A DNA stretch of 39,159 nucleotides from Egerieimonas sp900552095 (GCA_902469965.1 CABREP010000017.1:1-39159), one strand, 5' to 3'. Counted from the first letter of the stretch, positions 1-8,547 are shown. Notes: generated by a model not told the origin, from the sequence alone. Numbers and translations are program-made.

Positions 1-1
1 C

Positions 2-1099
2 CATGCGGTTTTATCACTGGATTTCTGGCAGGATACCGTGACTTATGAGGGGTGTACCATGCCCGCAGGAACCATTGGCTGCGAGGTGCTGAACATCCCG
101 GTCAGTACCATTGAAAAGCTGGATACACCCTGCAATATGCTGAATCAGCTGCTTCAAGGGATGAACACCGGTTCTGTGGATATGGAGCTGCTGCCGCAGG
201 TGCAGCAGGCCGCTGGCGAGATCATCTCCTTTTTACAGGTTACACCACCCTTCTCCCGCCTGAATCGAAGCTATTTTGAGCAAGAACTTGCAGCCATCTT
301 TTCCGAGGAATATATGGAGGACGCCAAAGCCTATTTGCAGCTTACCCAGCAGGAGCAGCTGATTTGTGCTTTGACTGGTCAGCATAGCAAGGCAACCATG
401 CTCGTCCGAATAGCGCAGGTGCTGGGGCATTTGAGTTATTCTCTGGGGCAGTACAAGGAAGCCCTGACGAAATTTGCAGAGCAGTTGAATGAACCAAGCT
501 ATGACCGTACCCCGGACGGTTATGCGGCAATATTCGGACAGTTCTTCCAAGGTGAGCCAACTCTGTCGCTGGATAACCCAGCCTGGATGACCCTGACCAA
601 TGCTTCGGTGCAGTATGTAGCCGCCACTCGACCCGGAAAGACGGAGCCGCAGCTGGTCAAGCGGATGCATTATGTTTCTTTTGTAGGAATGTTCCGATCT
701 GATTTGTTTGAGGGACTTTGTGTGGGGCATGCGCCCAAGAAATGCCCCATTTGCGGCAGATGGTTTCTCACCATTGACGCACGGCACACCAAATACTGCG
801 GCGGTCTGGCTCCCGGCGACCAGCGGGGACGGACTTGCCGACAAATCGGCAATCTGAGAGGCCGGGAGCATCGGGAGCTTGCAGACGATCACCCCATCAA
901 GGCCATTTATACCCGCCGTATGAACACCATTTTGCAAAGCATCCGCCGTGGAAAGCTGGATGAAGGAACGGCAGCAGCTATGAAAAAGCTGGCAAAAGAT
1001 AAGATGCTCCGTGCGCTCTCAGATCAGAGTTATGCCAGCACGGTCTACGAGCAGGAAATGACCCAGGATGCACTTTTAGAAGTAGTAAAAAAGAAATAA
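2..1099 (+). CDS. DUF6076-like zinc-ribbon protein, 5' end cut by window
   Basis: The reading frame is open to the first bases of the window, so the true start lies upstream and the first GTG at 38 is only an internal option. The C-terminal third has a Cys pair (CPIC, about 729-760), then a Tyr-Cys-Gly and a further Cys about 15-30 residues on, set in a basic region rich in Arg and His. This is the arrangement I associate with DUF6076 proteins found in Firmicutes, often on integrative elements; it would be a structural zinc site. The N-terminal two thirds look helical with no membrane segment or signal peptide. Function unknown. It ends 32 bases before the sigma-like gene at 1132, on the same strand and probably in the same transcript. 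The family name is from memory. Confidence 0.6.
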   Translation, partial: HAVLSLDFWQDTVTYEGCTMPAGTIGCEVLNIPVSTIEKLDTPCNMLNQLLQGMNTGSVDMELLPQVQQAAGEIISFLQVTPPFSRLNRSYFEQELAAIFSEEYMEDAKAYLQLTQQEQLICALTGQHSKATMLVRIAQVLGHLSYSLGQYKEALTKFAEQLNEPSYDRTPDGYAAIFGQFFQGEPTLSLDNPAWMTLTNASVQYVAATRPGKTEPQLVKRMHYVSFVGMFRSDLFEGLCVGHAPKKCPICGRWFLTIDARHTKYCGGLAPGDQRGRTCRQIGNLRGREHRELADDHPIKAIYTRRMNTILQSIRRGKLDEGTAAAMKKLAKDKMLRALSDQSYASTVYEQEMTQDALLEVVKKK

Positions 1100-1131
1100 G
1101 CAGCAAAATATCAGAAAGGTGGTGAGGGAAA

Positions 1132-2322
1132 ATGGATACAGCGTGGACATGGGAACTGCCCGGCTATTGTGCCAAATACAGCTTCCTAACAGAACCCAAG
1201 GGCTTGACCATGCGGGAAGTGGAACGCATCTTTCATCTTGACCCGGAACCGCCTGTTCTGGAAAATATGAACGACTACATCATTAAGGCTGTTCGGAGCC
1301 ATGAATTACGCTGGTTCTCCTTTTTCCTGTACCACTATGAGAACCGTCTCAATGGACGTGTTCGTCGTTTCCTGCTGCGGGAGGGGCTGGATCGCTATGA
1401 CCCGGAACACTTTTTGGACTACAAAATGGGCTGTGTGCTTGCCATGCTGGATTGTCTGTGGGAATATGATCCCGCACAAGGGGCGGATTTTCAGACCTAT
1501 GCCCATCATTTTATCGGGAACGCCCTTTTGACCTGCCGGATGCAGGAGGAGGCCGGTTCCTTTGAAAATGTGGATGAGTACAAGGCTGTTCGTGGGATTG
1601 CTTGGCTCTATAATCAATCCGGTCAGTCTGAACAGGCGGCAATCCAGAAATATGCCCAGAAAAACGGTTGCACCGAGGAGACCGCAGCGAAGTTTTTGGC
1701 ATTGGCCAAGCAAAACCGAAACCGTGTTCCGTTTTACCAGACCGTACAGGACGAGGACAGCGAAGAAACCGGCGAGGATGTCAGCCGGGATGACCATTGG
1801 GACTATGGGGAGATTCTCTGGAACGGCATCCAGGCTGAAGCTGTCCGAGAAGCATTTGAAAAACTGAATTACCGAGAGCAGACCCTTTTGGAAAAACGAA
1901 ACGCCATCTGTATGACCTGTGGGCGGGTCAGCCCACTCAGCACCCGGCTGACCTTTGAAGAATTGGCAGTCCTCTTTGAGGGGAGTACAGCCGGCGGCGC
2001 AGAACGGGCATATCGCAAAGCCGTGGAACACCTGGCCTATTTGCTTACAGAAGCCGGGGTGCTTCACATGATCCGACTGAAACGCAAGTCCCAGACCAAA
2101 CGCAAAAAGAAAATCGCCGCCGCTGTCTACCTCTACCAGGTGGACAACGACGGCGAATGGGGCGAGATTTCGTTTGATTTTGAGGTCGGAACAGCAGAGA
2201 TCATCCAACTGGCGGAATGGGATACGACAGTCAGCAAACGATTTGCCAAAGTCGTTGTTTCACACTTGTTAAACTGTAAGACAGGGCAACTGATGAAAGA
2301 AATTATTATCACTTTGAGCTGA
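1132..2322 (+). CDS. divergent sigma-70-like protein
   Basis: 396 residues, preceded by AAAGGTGGTG as ribosome site. Residues about 95-145 (Tyr-Asp-Pro, then FQTYAHHFIGNALL) resemble sigma-70 region 2, where a helix ends in an aromatic-rich DNA-melting segment. Residues about 240-305 (AFEKLNYREQTLLEKR ... FEELAVLF ... AERAYRKAVEHL) resemble region 4 with its helix-turn-helix. Between the two helices of the region-4-like part sits an insert with a CxxC pair (MTCG preceded by Cys). A basic stretch (KRKSQTKRKKK) and a 75-residue beta-rich tail follow, which ordinary sigma factors lack. It may direct RNA polymerase on the element it belongs to, or be a DNA-binding protein derived from a sigma factor. 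It ends only 16 bases from the convergent permease gene. Confidence 0.55.
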   Translation: MDTAWTWELPGYCAKYSFLTEPKGLTMREVERIFHLDPEPPVLENMNDYIIKAVRSHELRWFSFFLYHYENRLNGRVRRFLLREGLDRYDPEHFLDYKMGCVLAMLDCLWEYDPAQGADFQTYAHHFIGNALLTCRMQEEAGSFENVDEYKAVRGIAWLYNQSGQSEQAAIQKYAQKNGCTEETAAKFLALAKQNRNRVPFYQTVQDEDSEETGEDVSRDDHWDYGEILWNGIQAEAVREAFEKLNYREQTLLEKRNAICMTCGRVSPLSTRLTFEELAVLFEGSTAGGAERAYRKAVEHLAYLLTEAGVLHMIRLKRKSQTKRKKKIAAAVYLYQVDNDGEWGEISFDFEVGTAEIIQLAEWDTTVSKRFAKVVVSHLLNCKTGQLMKEIIITLS

Positions 2323-2338
2323 TCCATGCTAACAGCAG

Positions 2339-3223
2339 CTACAGATTGCTTTGCGTTCTGTTGGCGCTTTTACGAATGTAATTTCCTATGCTTGTGATGC
2401 AAAGCAATGTTACTACAAGAAAAATTCCGGGAATCAGGATAATCCACCATGCATTTGTCATCAATGCTTTTTCCGATAGAGAAAGCATACTACCCCAGGA
2501 TATAACTTCTAATGGCAAACCAATGCCGATAAAGCTTAGTGTAGATTCGGCAACAATTGCGCTTCGTACATTCATAACCACCATGAACATAATCGAAGAA
2601 ACAAAGTTTGGCGTCAAATGTTTCCACAGTATATAGAAAAAGCTTCCACCCATGCATTTTGCAGCAATCACATATTCGCTGCTGCGAATCTGTCGCACTT
2701 CGGTTCGGACGACTTTTGCAATACTTGTCCAACTTGTGATACCAATAACAAGAGAAAGGGTTAAAATATTCGCTTGCCCTAAAGTTGCCTGTAACAAAAT
2801 AATGACAAGAAGGTTGGGCACACTCAATATAATTTCTGTTAAACGCATTAAAATTGTGTCCACCCATTCTGGTGCAGTGCCGCTGATTGCCCCATAAACA
2901 ATGGCAATAAAAGTGGAAATAACGGTAGACACAACACCGATAAAGAGCGAAATCCGACCTCCGTACCAGATCATCGAAAAAACATCCCGCCCCATGGTAT
3001 CTGTTCCAAACAGAAAATCTTTATTTGGTGCTATATTACAATGGCTTAAATCCATGTATGTAGGATCTTTTGTCATGATAAAATTGCAACTTACGCAACC
3101 TAATACAATTACACCAAGTAGTAGAACTGCAAAAATAGGCTTGTTCTTGTACCATTCTTGTTTCTGCACCGGAATGTTCAGGTTGCTTTCTTTCATTCCG
3201 ACAATCTCAAATTGGTTGCTCAC
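2339..3223 (-). CDS. ABC importer permease, DppC/OppC/NikC type
   Basis: 294 residues, the usual length for the second permease of peptide/nickel importers (binding-protein-dependent permease family). One membrane segment lies near residues 30-50. It is followed by the family hallmark FGTDTMGRDVFS and then about five further membrane segments. The cytoplasmic EAA loop is visible as EYVIAAKCMGG followed by LWKHLTPN, which docks on the ATPases. The ATG overlaps the stop of the upstream permease by 4 bases, so translation is coupled. Last gene of the transporter operon. No terminator hairpin is visible after it, and the convergent sigma-like gene ends 16 bases away. The substrate cannot be read from this subunit. 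Confidence 0.9.
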   Translation of the reverse strand: MSNQFEIVGMKESNLNIPVQKQEWYKNKPIFAVLLLGVIVLGCVSCNFIMTKDPTYMDLSHCNIAPNKDFLFGTDTMGRDVFSMIWYGGRISLFIGVVSTVISTFIAIVYGAISGTAPEWVDTILMRLTEIILSVPNLLVIILLQATLGQANILTLSLVIGITSWTSIAKVVRTEVRQIRSSEYVIAAKCMGGSFFYILWKHLTPNFVSSIMFMVVMNVRSAIVAESTLSFIGIGLPLEVISWGSMLSLSEKALMTNAWWIILIPGIFLVVTLLCITSIGNYIRKSANRTQSNL

Positions 3224-4227
3224 AATTTCATCACCTCCGACATCTCCACTGCCTCTGTTGCCTTGATACGAGGATCAATCTGTTCATTGATTGTTTGAGC
3301 AATAATATTGCATAAAATGACCAGAATACCCGACAGAAGGCAGAGCAGCATCAAAAGGTTATAGTCCTTAAATCTTGCGCTTTCATAGGAAAGCGTTCCG
3401 ATTCCAGGATATGAAAATACTGTTTCCACAATATAAGTCCCACCCAAAATATGCGGTATGGATATAGCCATGATACTCAGATAAGACGGAATAATATTAC
3501 GCAAACAATGTCCAAACATGATTTTGCGTTTTTTTAGTCCTTTTTCCTTGGCTAAAAGCACATAGTCTGCACGAACTTCTTCTACAAGCTTATTACGGAT
3601 CATATAAGCGTAATACCACAAATGATTGATGACCACGATGCTCATAGGCAAAATTAAATGGATAATACGGTCTAAAATATCATCCTGTTTTCCGATAGAA
3701 TAGGCTCCTGAACTGGGAAGCCAGCGCAGGCCTATGGAAAAAACGAGAATTAAAACAAGAGAGAGCCAAAATTCTGGAATACAGCTGCTGATCGTTCCTA
3801 TTTTACAGATGCAGCGATCCAGCCACCGGTCTTCGTACCAAGCACACAAAACGCCTAAAAGCATGGACAATGTAAAGATTAAAATAAAGCCGATCCCACC
3901 AAGAATCAGTGTGTTTTCTACACGGCTTGCGATTACATCCACAACATCCATCTTATATTTATAAGAAATCCCAAATTCTCCATGGATTGCATTTTCCAAC
4001 CACCGAAAATATTGAACAGAGATAGAATCATTTAAACCAAGTTTTTCTTCCGCCCATTCCCGCTCCTCTGGACTCATCTTTTCCACTCGATCTCCATAGT
4101 AAGAGACCAAAGGATCGCCTGGTGCTAACCGAGAGATGTAGAACACCGCCAGAGATAGGACAAAAACACTCACTATAAAAATCAGAACTTTTTTCCCGAA
4201 ATACAGCAAATTGCTTTTCTTACGCAT
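3220..4227 (-). CDS. ABC importer permease, DppB/OppB/NikB type
   Basis: 335 residues with an N-terminal membrane helix (about 10-30), the conserved SRLAPGDP segment typical of DppB/OppB/NikB, a long external loop, then five more membrane helices. The EAA loop reads DYVLLAKEKGL followed by HCLRNIIPS. Near the C-terminus the VETVFSYPGIG motif of the family is present. It forms the membrane channel as a heterodimer with the downstream permease. It overlaps the upstream ATPase by 8 bases and the downstream permease by 4. Eye inspection suggests it is more AT-rich than the binding-protein gene of the same operon. Confidence 0.9.
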   Translation of the reverse strand: MRKKSNLLYFGKKVLIFIVSVFVLSLAVFYISRLAPGDPLVSYYGDRVEKMSPEEREWAEEKLGLNDSISVQYFRWLENAIHGEFGISYKYKMDVVDVIASRVENTLILGGIGFILIFTLSMLLGVLCAWYEDRWLDRCICKIGTISSCIPEFWLSLVLILVFSIGLRWLPSSGAYSIGKQDDILDRIIHLILPMSIVVINHLWYYAYMIRNKLVEEVRADYVLLAKEKGLKKRKIMFGHCLRNIIPSYLSIMAISIPHILGGTYIVETVFSYPGIGTLSYESARFKDYNLLMLLCLLSGILVILCNIIAQTINEQIDPRIKATEAVEMSEVMKL

Positions 4228-5128
4228 CGTGCTTTTCTCCTTCCCTCAAGACATAGTGTTGCGGTGATACCTCTGTCAAGTCCCCCCGGAAAAGCGTTTC
4301 ATCAGCAGGAAATTGCTGAATCTTTCTGGATCGCTCGCTGCGCGGGTCAGGAATGGGAATAGCCGACAGCAAAGCTTGCGTATATGGATGTACCGGATTG
4401 GAAAACAGCTTTTTTGTGGGGGCTACCTCTACTAATTTCCCGTGATACATTACGCCTACCCGGTCACACAAAAATTCTACCATTGCAAGGTCATGGGCGA
4501 TAAAAAGAAATGAAAATCCATGTTCTCTTTGAAAATGGCGGAATAGGTTGATAATTTGTGCCTGAATTGACACATCCAGAGATGCAATAGGTTCATCTGC
4601 TACAAGAAGCTCCGGCTCCATAGATAGTGCTCTTGCAATCGCTATACGCTGCCGCTGTCCACCAGACAATTCTGATGGATATTTGTCCAGAAAAGCGGCA
4701 TCCAGTCCTACATAGTGCATCTGAAACTCGGCCTCAGCTCGTAATGAACCTCTGAGCGGGTGAATTTTGTGAATTTTTAACGGTTCCGTTATGATATCAC
4801 ATACTTTCATCCGCTGGTTCAAACTGGAGTTTGAATCCTGGAAAATCAGCTGGCGAGTCACTTGCAACATTTTTTTGTTTGCACGGAACTCTGATGGATC
4901 GCAGGTATTGATCCCTTTATAATAAATTGCTCCCTTTGTAGGCGAATAAATGTTCATAACACATCGGGCAACTGTTGACTTTCCGGAACCGGACTCTCCA
5001 ACCAAACCGAATATTTCTCCTTGGTATATCTGGAAAGAAAGATCATCTACCGCTTTTACAGCAATTTTTTTTGTTAATGGAAATACATGAGTGAGATGCT
5101 GGACATCCAACAAAATAGTACTATTCAT
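4220..5128 (-). CDS. ABC importer ATPase, DppF/OppF type
   Basis: 302 residues from the ATG at 5128, chosen because GTCGGAGG lies 7 bases upstream; the open frame continues to 5167 but without a ribosome site. Walker A GESGSGKS is at residues 44-51, a Q-loop (LIFQD) near 97, the signature LSGGQRQR at 154-161, Walker B LLVADEP at 174-180 and the H-loop (FIAHD) after it. The C-terminal oligopeptide-ATPase extension (HPYTQALLSAIP) is present, so this is the F-type partner. It hydrolyses ATP together with the other ATPase to power import. Its first 8 bases overlap the end of the preceding ATPase gene. Confidence 0.92.
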   Translation of the reverse strand: MNSTILLDVQHLTHVFPLTKKIAVKAVDDLSFQIYQGEIFGLVGESGSGKSTVARCVMNIYSPTKGAIYYKGINTCDPSEFRANKKMLQVTRQLIFQDSNSSLNQRMKVCDIITEPLKIHKIHPLRGSLRAEAEFQMHYVGLDAAFLDKYPSELSGGQRQRIAIARALSMEPELLVADEPIASLDVSIQAQIINLFRHFQREHGFSFLFIAHDLAMVEFLCDRVGVMYHGKLVEVAPTKKLFSNPVHPYTQALLSAIPIPDPRSERSRKIQQFPADETLFRGDLTEVSPQHYVLREGEKHDA

Positions 5129-6134
5129 CGTTTTTTCCTCCGACAGACGGAACAACTTTGGGTGCACGAGGATCCATCAGCCAGGTTGCAGCATAATGGG
5201 TGTCCGTAATCCGAAACAATGGCGGCTCTTCCTCATAATCGATTTGCAGAGCATAAGGGTTACGGCACGCAAAAGCGTCGCCTTTCGGCGGATAAAGCAG
5301 TGAGGGTGGCATTCCTGGAATGGTGGGAAGCGTTTCTTTCCCTTTGGAAAGTGACGGCAAGGACCGCATCAGCCCCCATGTATACGGATGCCTTGGATCA
5401 TAGAATACTTCCTCGACAGTCCCAATTTCTACAATCTTCCCAGCATACATCACTGCAACGCGATCAGCGACCCGTGCAACGACCCCCAAGTCATGGGTAA
5501 CAAATACGGTTGCAGTGCCCAGCTGTGCTTGTATGCGGCGCAAAAGGTCCAAAATTTGTGCTTGTATCGTGACATCCAACGCAGTTGTGGGCTCATCCGC
5601 AAACAAAATACTTGGGTTTGCTGCCAATGCGATTGCCATAACGCTGCGCTGACGCATTCCCCCAGAAAAGTTATATGGATAGAGTTTCATCCGTTCCTGT
5701 GGACATTCGATCCCGACCAGAGTCATTAGTTCCAAAATTTTGTGATGAAGTTCCTCTTTCGTAATTTTGGGGAAATGAGTTCGCACAGCTTCTCCGATTT
5801 GTGCGCCGATGGTCATAGTTGGGTTCAGAGAAGTCATGGGATCTTGGAACACCATAGAAAACAGCTTGCCACGGAGTTTGTTCATTTCCCGCTCTTTATA
5901 TGCAGCAATATCTGTATCATTGATGCGAATCTCACCGGATTTTATTTTCGCTGTAGCAGGAAGCAACTTCATGATGCTTTTGCACAAGACACTTTTACCG
6001 CACCCGGATTCTCCAACAATCGCAAGAACTTCTCCAGATTGCAAGGAAAAACTAACATTGCGAACGGCCTGTGCCTCTCCTTGCGGAGTAAAAAAACTAA
6101 CCGACAGATTCTTAACTTCTAATAACTGAGACAT
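5121..6134 (-). CDS. ABC importer ATPase, DppD/OppD type
   Basis: 337 residues. Walker A GESGCGKS at 41-48, Q-loop (MVFQDP) near 95, signature FSGGMRQR at 156-163 and Walker B ILFADEP at 176-182 are all intact. The C-terminal extension (HPYTWGLMRSLP, then TIPGMPPSL) defines the D-type subunit. The cysteines that hold an iron-sulfur cluster in some DppD proteins are mostly absent here (only one, in FACRN), which matches the cluster-free OppD form common in Firmicutes. It lies 75 bases downstream of the binding-protein gene, beyond a strong hairpin, and overlaps the next ATPase by 8 bases. Confidence 0.92.
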   Translation of the reverse strand: MSQLLEVKNLSVSFFTPQGEAQAVRNVSFSLQSGEVLAIVGESGCGKSVLCKSIMKLLPATAKIKSGEIRINDTDIAAYKEREMNKLRGKLFSMVFQDPMTSLNPTMTIGAQIGEAVRTHFPKITKEELHHKILELMTLVGIECPQERMKLYPYNFSGGMRQRSVMAIALAANPSILFADEPTTALDVTIQAQILDLLRRIQAQLGTATVFVTHDLGVVARVADRVAVMYAGKIVEIGTVEEVFYDPRHPYTWGLMRSLPSLSKGKETLPTIPGMPPSLLYPPKGDAFACRNPYALQIDYEEEPPLFRITDTHYAATWLMDPRAPKVVPSVGGKNDE

Positions 6135-6152
6135 AACGGAACCTTTCCCATA

Positions 6153-6186
6153 CAGACAGAGGGGCTGAAAACAGCCCCTCTGTCTG
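6153..6186 (-). promoter_or_regulatory. intercistronic hairpin between binding protein and ATPases
   Basis: A perfect 15-bp inverted repeat with a 4-base loop (stem 6153-6167 and 6172-6186). It lies 23 bases after the binding-protein stop and 18 before the ATPase start. On the minus strand no U-run follows (TATGGGAAAG), so it is not a typical intrinsic terminator. Such hairpins usually protect the binding-protein message from 3' decay, giving more binding protein than membrane subunits. That role is inference. Confidence 0.75.
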
Positions 6187-6209
6187 CAAAATATCGTTGG
6201 TCGTTTTGC

Positions 6210-7790
6210 TTACTGAGCAATGCTCCACTCATGGATGTTCCAGAAGATACCCACACCGTGGTGACCCAAAACAGTATCCGCTGCAATACCCTGAATTTTA
6301 GAATTCACCACATAGTTGGCATCAATATAGCAGATGAACGCATAAGCAGGATCTTTTGCAAGTTCTTTCTGGAATTTTGCATAATACTCCTTACGAACAG
6401 AAGGATCACTGGATTGGCGAGCCAGAGTCAAGTATTCATCCACCTTCGCGTTGGAGTAACTGGAATAATTGGCGCCCTTATCCGTGCCAAACACCTTGTA
6501 TGTATGATCATCGGCATCGAACGGGCTGCCCCAGCCAATCAGATTTGCCATCTGTCCGCCCCAATCGATCTGGGCAGGAATATCCACCGTACAGTTGATA
6601 CCAACCTCCCGAATCTGCTGTGCAGCTGCCTGAGCAATGTCGATGCGGTCCTGTTCGCCCGCCATCACGCTGATAACAAATCCGATCTCCTCGCCGTTTC
6701 GTTCATAGAAGCCATTGCTTCCCATAGTACAGCCAGCTGCTTCCAGGATCTCCTTTGCTTTTTCGGGATTGTAATCGTAGTGCTCTACAGCCTCATTATT
6801 ATAAATATTTCTCTGCAGCGGACCATATGCGGGCATCCCCTGTCCTAACAGCACAGAATCAATGATAGCCTGACGATCAATTGCATAGCAGATAGCCGGA
6901 ATGATATCCTTGTTGTCTGTCCAGTAGTCGTTGGCAAAGTTAAAGAGGATACCACGGTAATCGGCGGTGGTCATGTCATAACGAGTAAAACCGTCTTTGT
7001 CGGCAAAATTTTGGGCATTCTTAGGATCCAGCAGCGCCATATCCAGTTCACCCGATTCCAACTGGATCGCCTGTGTATTGTCATCACCAACAATTTTGAA
7101 AATAACTGTGTCGATTTTGGGAGAACCCAGATAGTAATCTTCATTCTTGACCATCACAATGGACTGTCCCACATCCCAGCTTTCCAACTTATAGGGGCCG
7201 GTACCCACGGGATTGCGGAAGAAATCGGACTCCTGCATATCCTCGCCCTCCAGTAGGTGGGCAGGGAGAATCGCCATCGTCATATAGTCCAGAAACGCCA
7301 CATTGGGCTCTGCCAATTTGAAAGCAATCGTATTATCATCAACTACTGTGATCTCTTCTACATCTTCATAGTTGGGGGCGTTTTCAGATCCGTTATCAGG
7401 ATTCATAATAGCTTCGATGGTAAACTTGACATCGTTAGCTGTAAAGGGTTCTCCATCGTGCCACTTGACGCCCTCTCGGATATGGAAGGTGTAGGTATAG
7501 GTGCTCTCATCGTACTCCCAACTTTCGGCCAGACCGGGAATAACCTGATTTTCGCCATCATGGGCGGTCAATCCGTTAAACAGCAACACATTGATCTCGC
7601 AGTGCTCATCCATAGCGGGATTGATTCGTGTGTAATCGCCAGAACCATAAACGAGTGTAGATGCGCTGGCAGGCTCTTTCTGTCCATCTCCCTCGTTCTG
7701 TACATTGTCAGGGGATGTTCCAGGTGTGCCACAAGCGGTCAAGCCCACGGCCATGACCATAGCAAGAAGCATGGATAAAATTCTCTTCAT
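6210..7790 (-). CDS. extracellular solute-binding lipoprotein, family 5 (peptide/nickel)
   Basis: 526 residues. An N-terminal signal (MKR, hydrophobic stretch, lipobox LTAC) gives a lipid-anchored Cys at residue 20, followed by a Ser/Asn/Glu-rich linker. The body has the family 5 hallmarks: LAESWEYDESTYTYTFHIR near residues 85-105, KWHDGEPFTANDVKFT about 110-125, NPVGTGPYKL near 195, then the RQAIIDSVLLGQGMPAYGP region. AAGGA lies 8 bases before the ATG at 7790. It captures the substrate outside the cell and delivers it to the permeases encoded downstream. Peptides are the default guess for the family; nickel or other ligands are not excluded. First gene of the operon, with its own promoter and operator just upstream. 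Confidence 0.9.
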   Translation of the reverse strand: MKRILSMLLAMVMAVGLTACGTPGTSPDNVQNEGDGQKEPASASTLVYGSGDYTRINPAMDEHCEINVLLFNGLTAHDGENQVIPGLAESWEYDESTYTYTFHIREGVKWHDGEPFTANDVKFTIEAIMNPDNGSENAPNYEDVEEITVVDDNTIAFKLAEPNVAFLDYMTMAILPAHLLEGEDMQESDFFRNPVGTGPYKLESWDVGQSIVMVKNEDYYLGSPKIDTVIFKIVGDDNTQAIQLESGELDMALLDPKNAQNFADKDGFTRYDMTTADYRGILFNFANDYWTDNKDIIPAICYAIDRQAIIDSVLLGQGMPAYGPLQRNIYNNEAVEHYDYNPEKAKEILEAAGCTMGSNGFYERNGEEIGFVISVMAGEQDRIDIAQAAAQQIREVGINCTVDIPAQIDWGGQMANLIGWGSPFDADDHTYKVFGTDKGANYSSYSNAKVDEYLTLARQSSDPSVRKEYYAKFQKELAKDPAYAFICYIDANYVVNSKIQGIAADTVLGHHGVGIFWNIHEWSIAQ

Positions 7791-7819
7791 AACACAATTC
7801 CTTTCTGTCTGTAAACATC

Positions 7820-7837
7820 ATGTTGTAAATACAACAT
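7820..7837 (-). promoter_or_regulatory. palindromic operator at transporter promoter
   Basis: ATGTTGTAAATACAACAT is a perfect inverted repeat with 8-bp arms and a 2-base centre. It begins about 9 bases downstream of the -10 box, so it covers the start of transcription, the right place for a repressor. The core TTGTA-N2-TACAA resembles operators of GntR/UTRA regulators such as TreR. The regulator is not known. Confidence 0.65.
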
Positions 7838-7845
7838 CCTCGCTT

Positions 7846-7874
7846 ATCATATTATCGGAGTCACCGTTGTGCAA
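7846..7874 (-). promoter_or_regulatory. sigma-A promoter of the transporter operon
   Basis: On the minus strand TTGCAC (7869-7874), a 17-base spacer and TATGAT (7846-7851). The -10 matches 5 of 6 consensus bases, the -35 three of 6. A small CCCCC-AC-GGGGG inverted repeat (7876-7887) sits directly upstream of the -35. The 9-mer TCATGTACA occurs at 7889-7897 and again at 7979-7987. Start of transcription predicted near 7839. Confidence 0.6.
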
Positions 7875-7937
7875 GCCCCCACGGGGGATCATGTACACAA
7901 TAAATTTTGCTATACATAATAAAAACCTCTTTAGATA

Positions 7938-7979
7938 ATAAAAAGGCATACAACCTCTCTGGGAGAGGTCGTATGCCTT
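7938..7979 (-). terminator. intrinsic terminator after DUF3842 gene
   Basis: Stem 7943-7959 with 7963-7979 (17 bp, one mismatch), followed on the minus strand by TTTTTATTAT. It lies about 100 bases after the DUF3842 stop and insulates the transporter promoter from that gene. Confidence 0.75.
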
Positions 7980-8077
7980 CATGTACATACAAAATCAAAT
8001 AAAAAATAGAAAAAGAGCTTCGGCCCACAGAAGCAGCTACATACTGCTCATTTTATGTTAGGATATCACAACAATAT

Positions 8078-8509
8078 CTATTTGTCAATCTCCAGATTCA
8101 CATGTGCAAGAAACTTGGTGAGTTCTGTGATCACACCATTTACCATCTTTGAAATCGTTAAATCTGAAACTCCTACAACAAAATTATTGCATTGATTTAC
8201 CGGGATCAGAAATTTAACAGCTTTACTTTTTCCTACAGCCACTGCCATTCGTGGAGTAATTTCTCCCAATAACGAATCAGCAATCACAATTCCTACAGGC
8301 CCGATAATAAAATCTGCTTTTGCCGCACACACAACAACTGAATTTTCGCCAGTCGCACCATTATCTGCTCCTGCTTTCAACATGGCTGATGTTGCCAGAC
8401 TATTCGTGCCAACCGCAGTAACCGAAAGAGCTGGATATGTTTTTTTAATCGCTGCAACGACTTGCTTGCCGATTCCTCCGCCTTGTGCATCTATTACCAA
8501 TAATTCCAT
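8078..8509 (-). CDS. DUF3842 family protein
   Basis: 143 residues. The N-terminus reads MELLVIDAQGGGIGKQVV, a beta strand then a glycine-rich turn like a nucleotide-binding Rossmann loop; this opening is the mark of DUF3842. Further conserved pieces are GTNSLATSAMLKAGAD near residues 35-50, GPVGIVIADSLLGEITP near 70-85 and IPVNQC near 103. No membrane segment. Function unknown; the glycine loop suggests it binds a nucleotide or dinucleotide. It has its own extended -10 promoter and its own terminator, so it is probably expressed alone. Stop is about 290 bases upstream of the transporter start, same strand. Confidence 0.85.
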   Translation of the reverse strand: MELLVIDAQGGGIGKQVVAAIKKTYPALSVTAVGTNSLATSAMLKAGADNGATGENSVVVCAAKADFIIGPVGIVIADSLLGEITPRMAVAVGKSKAVKFLIPVNQCNNFVVGVSDLTISKMVNGVITELTKFLAHVNLEIDK

Positions 8510-8547
8510 TTCATTAGACTCCCTTCAAGCTGGAAAATACATTTTTA

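Noticed and set aside
5121..5300. Loss of iron-sulfur cysteines in the DppD-type ATPase as an anomaly
   Set aside because: The cysteine-free OppD ending is common in Firmicutes, so this is a normal subtype.
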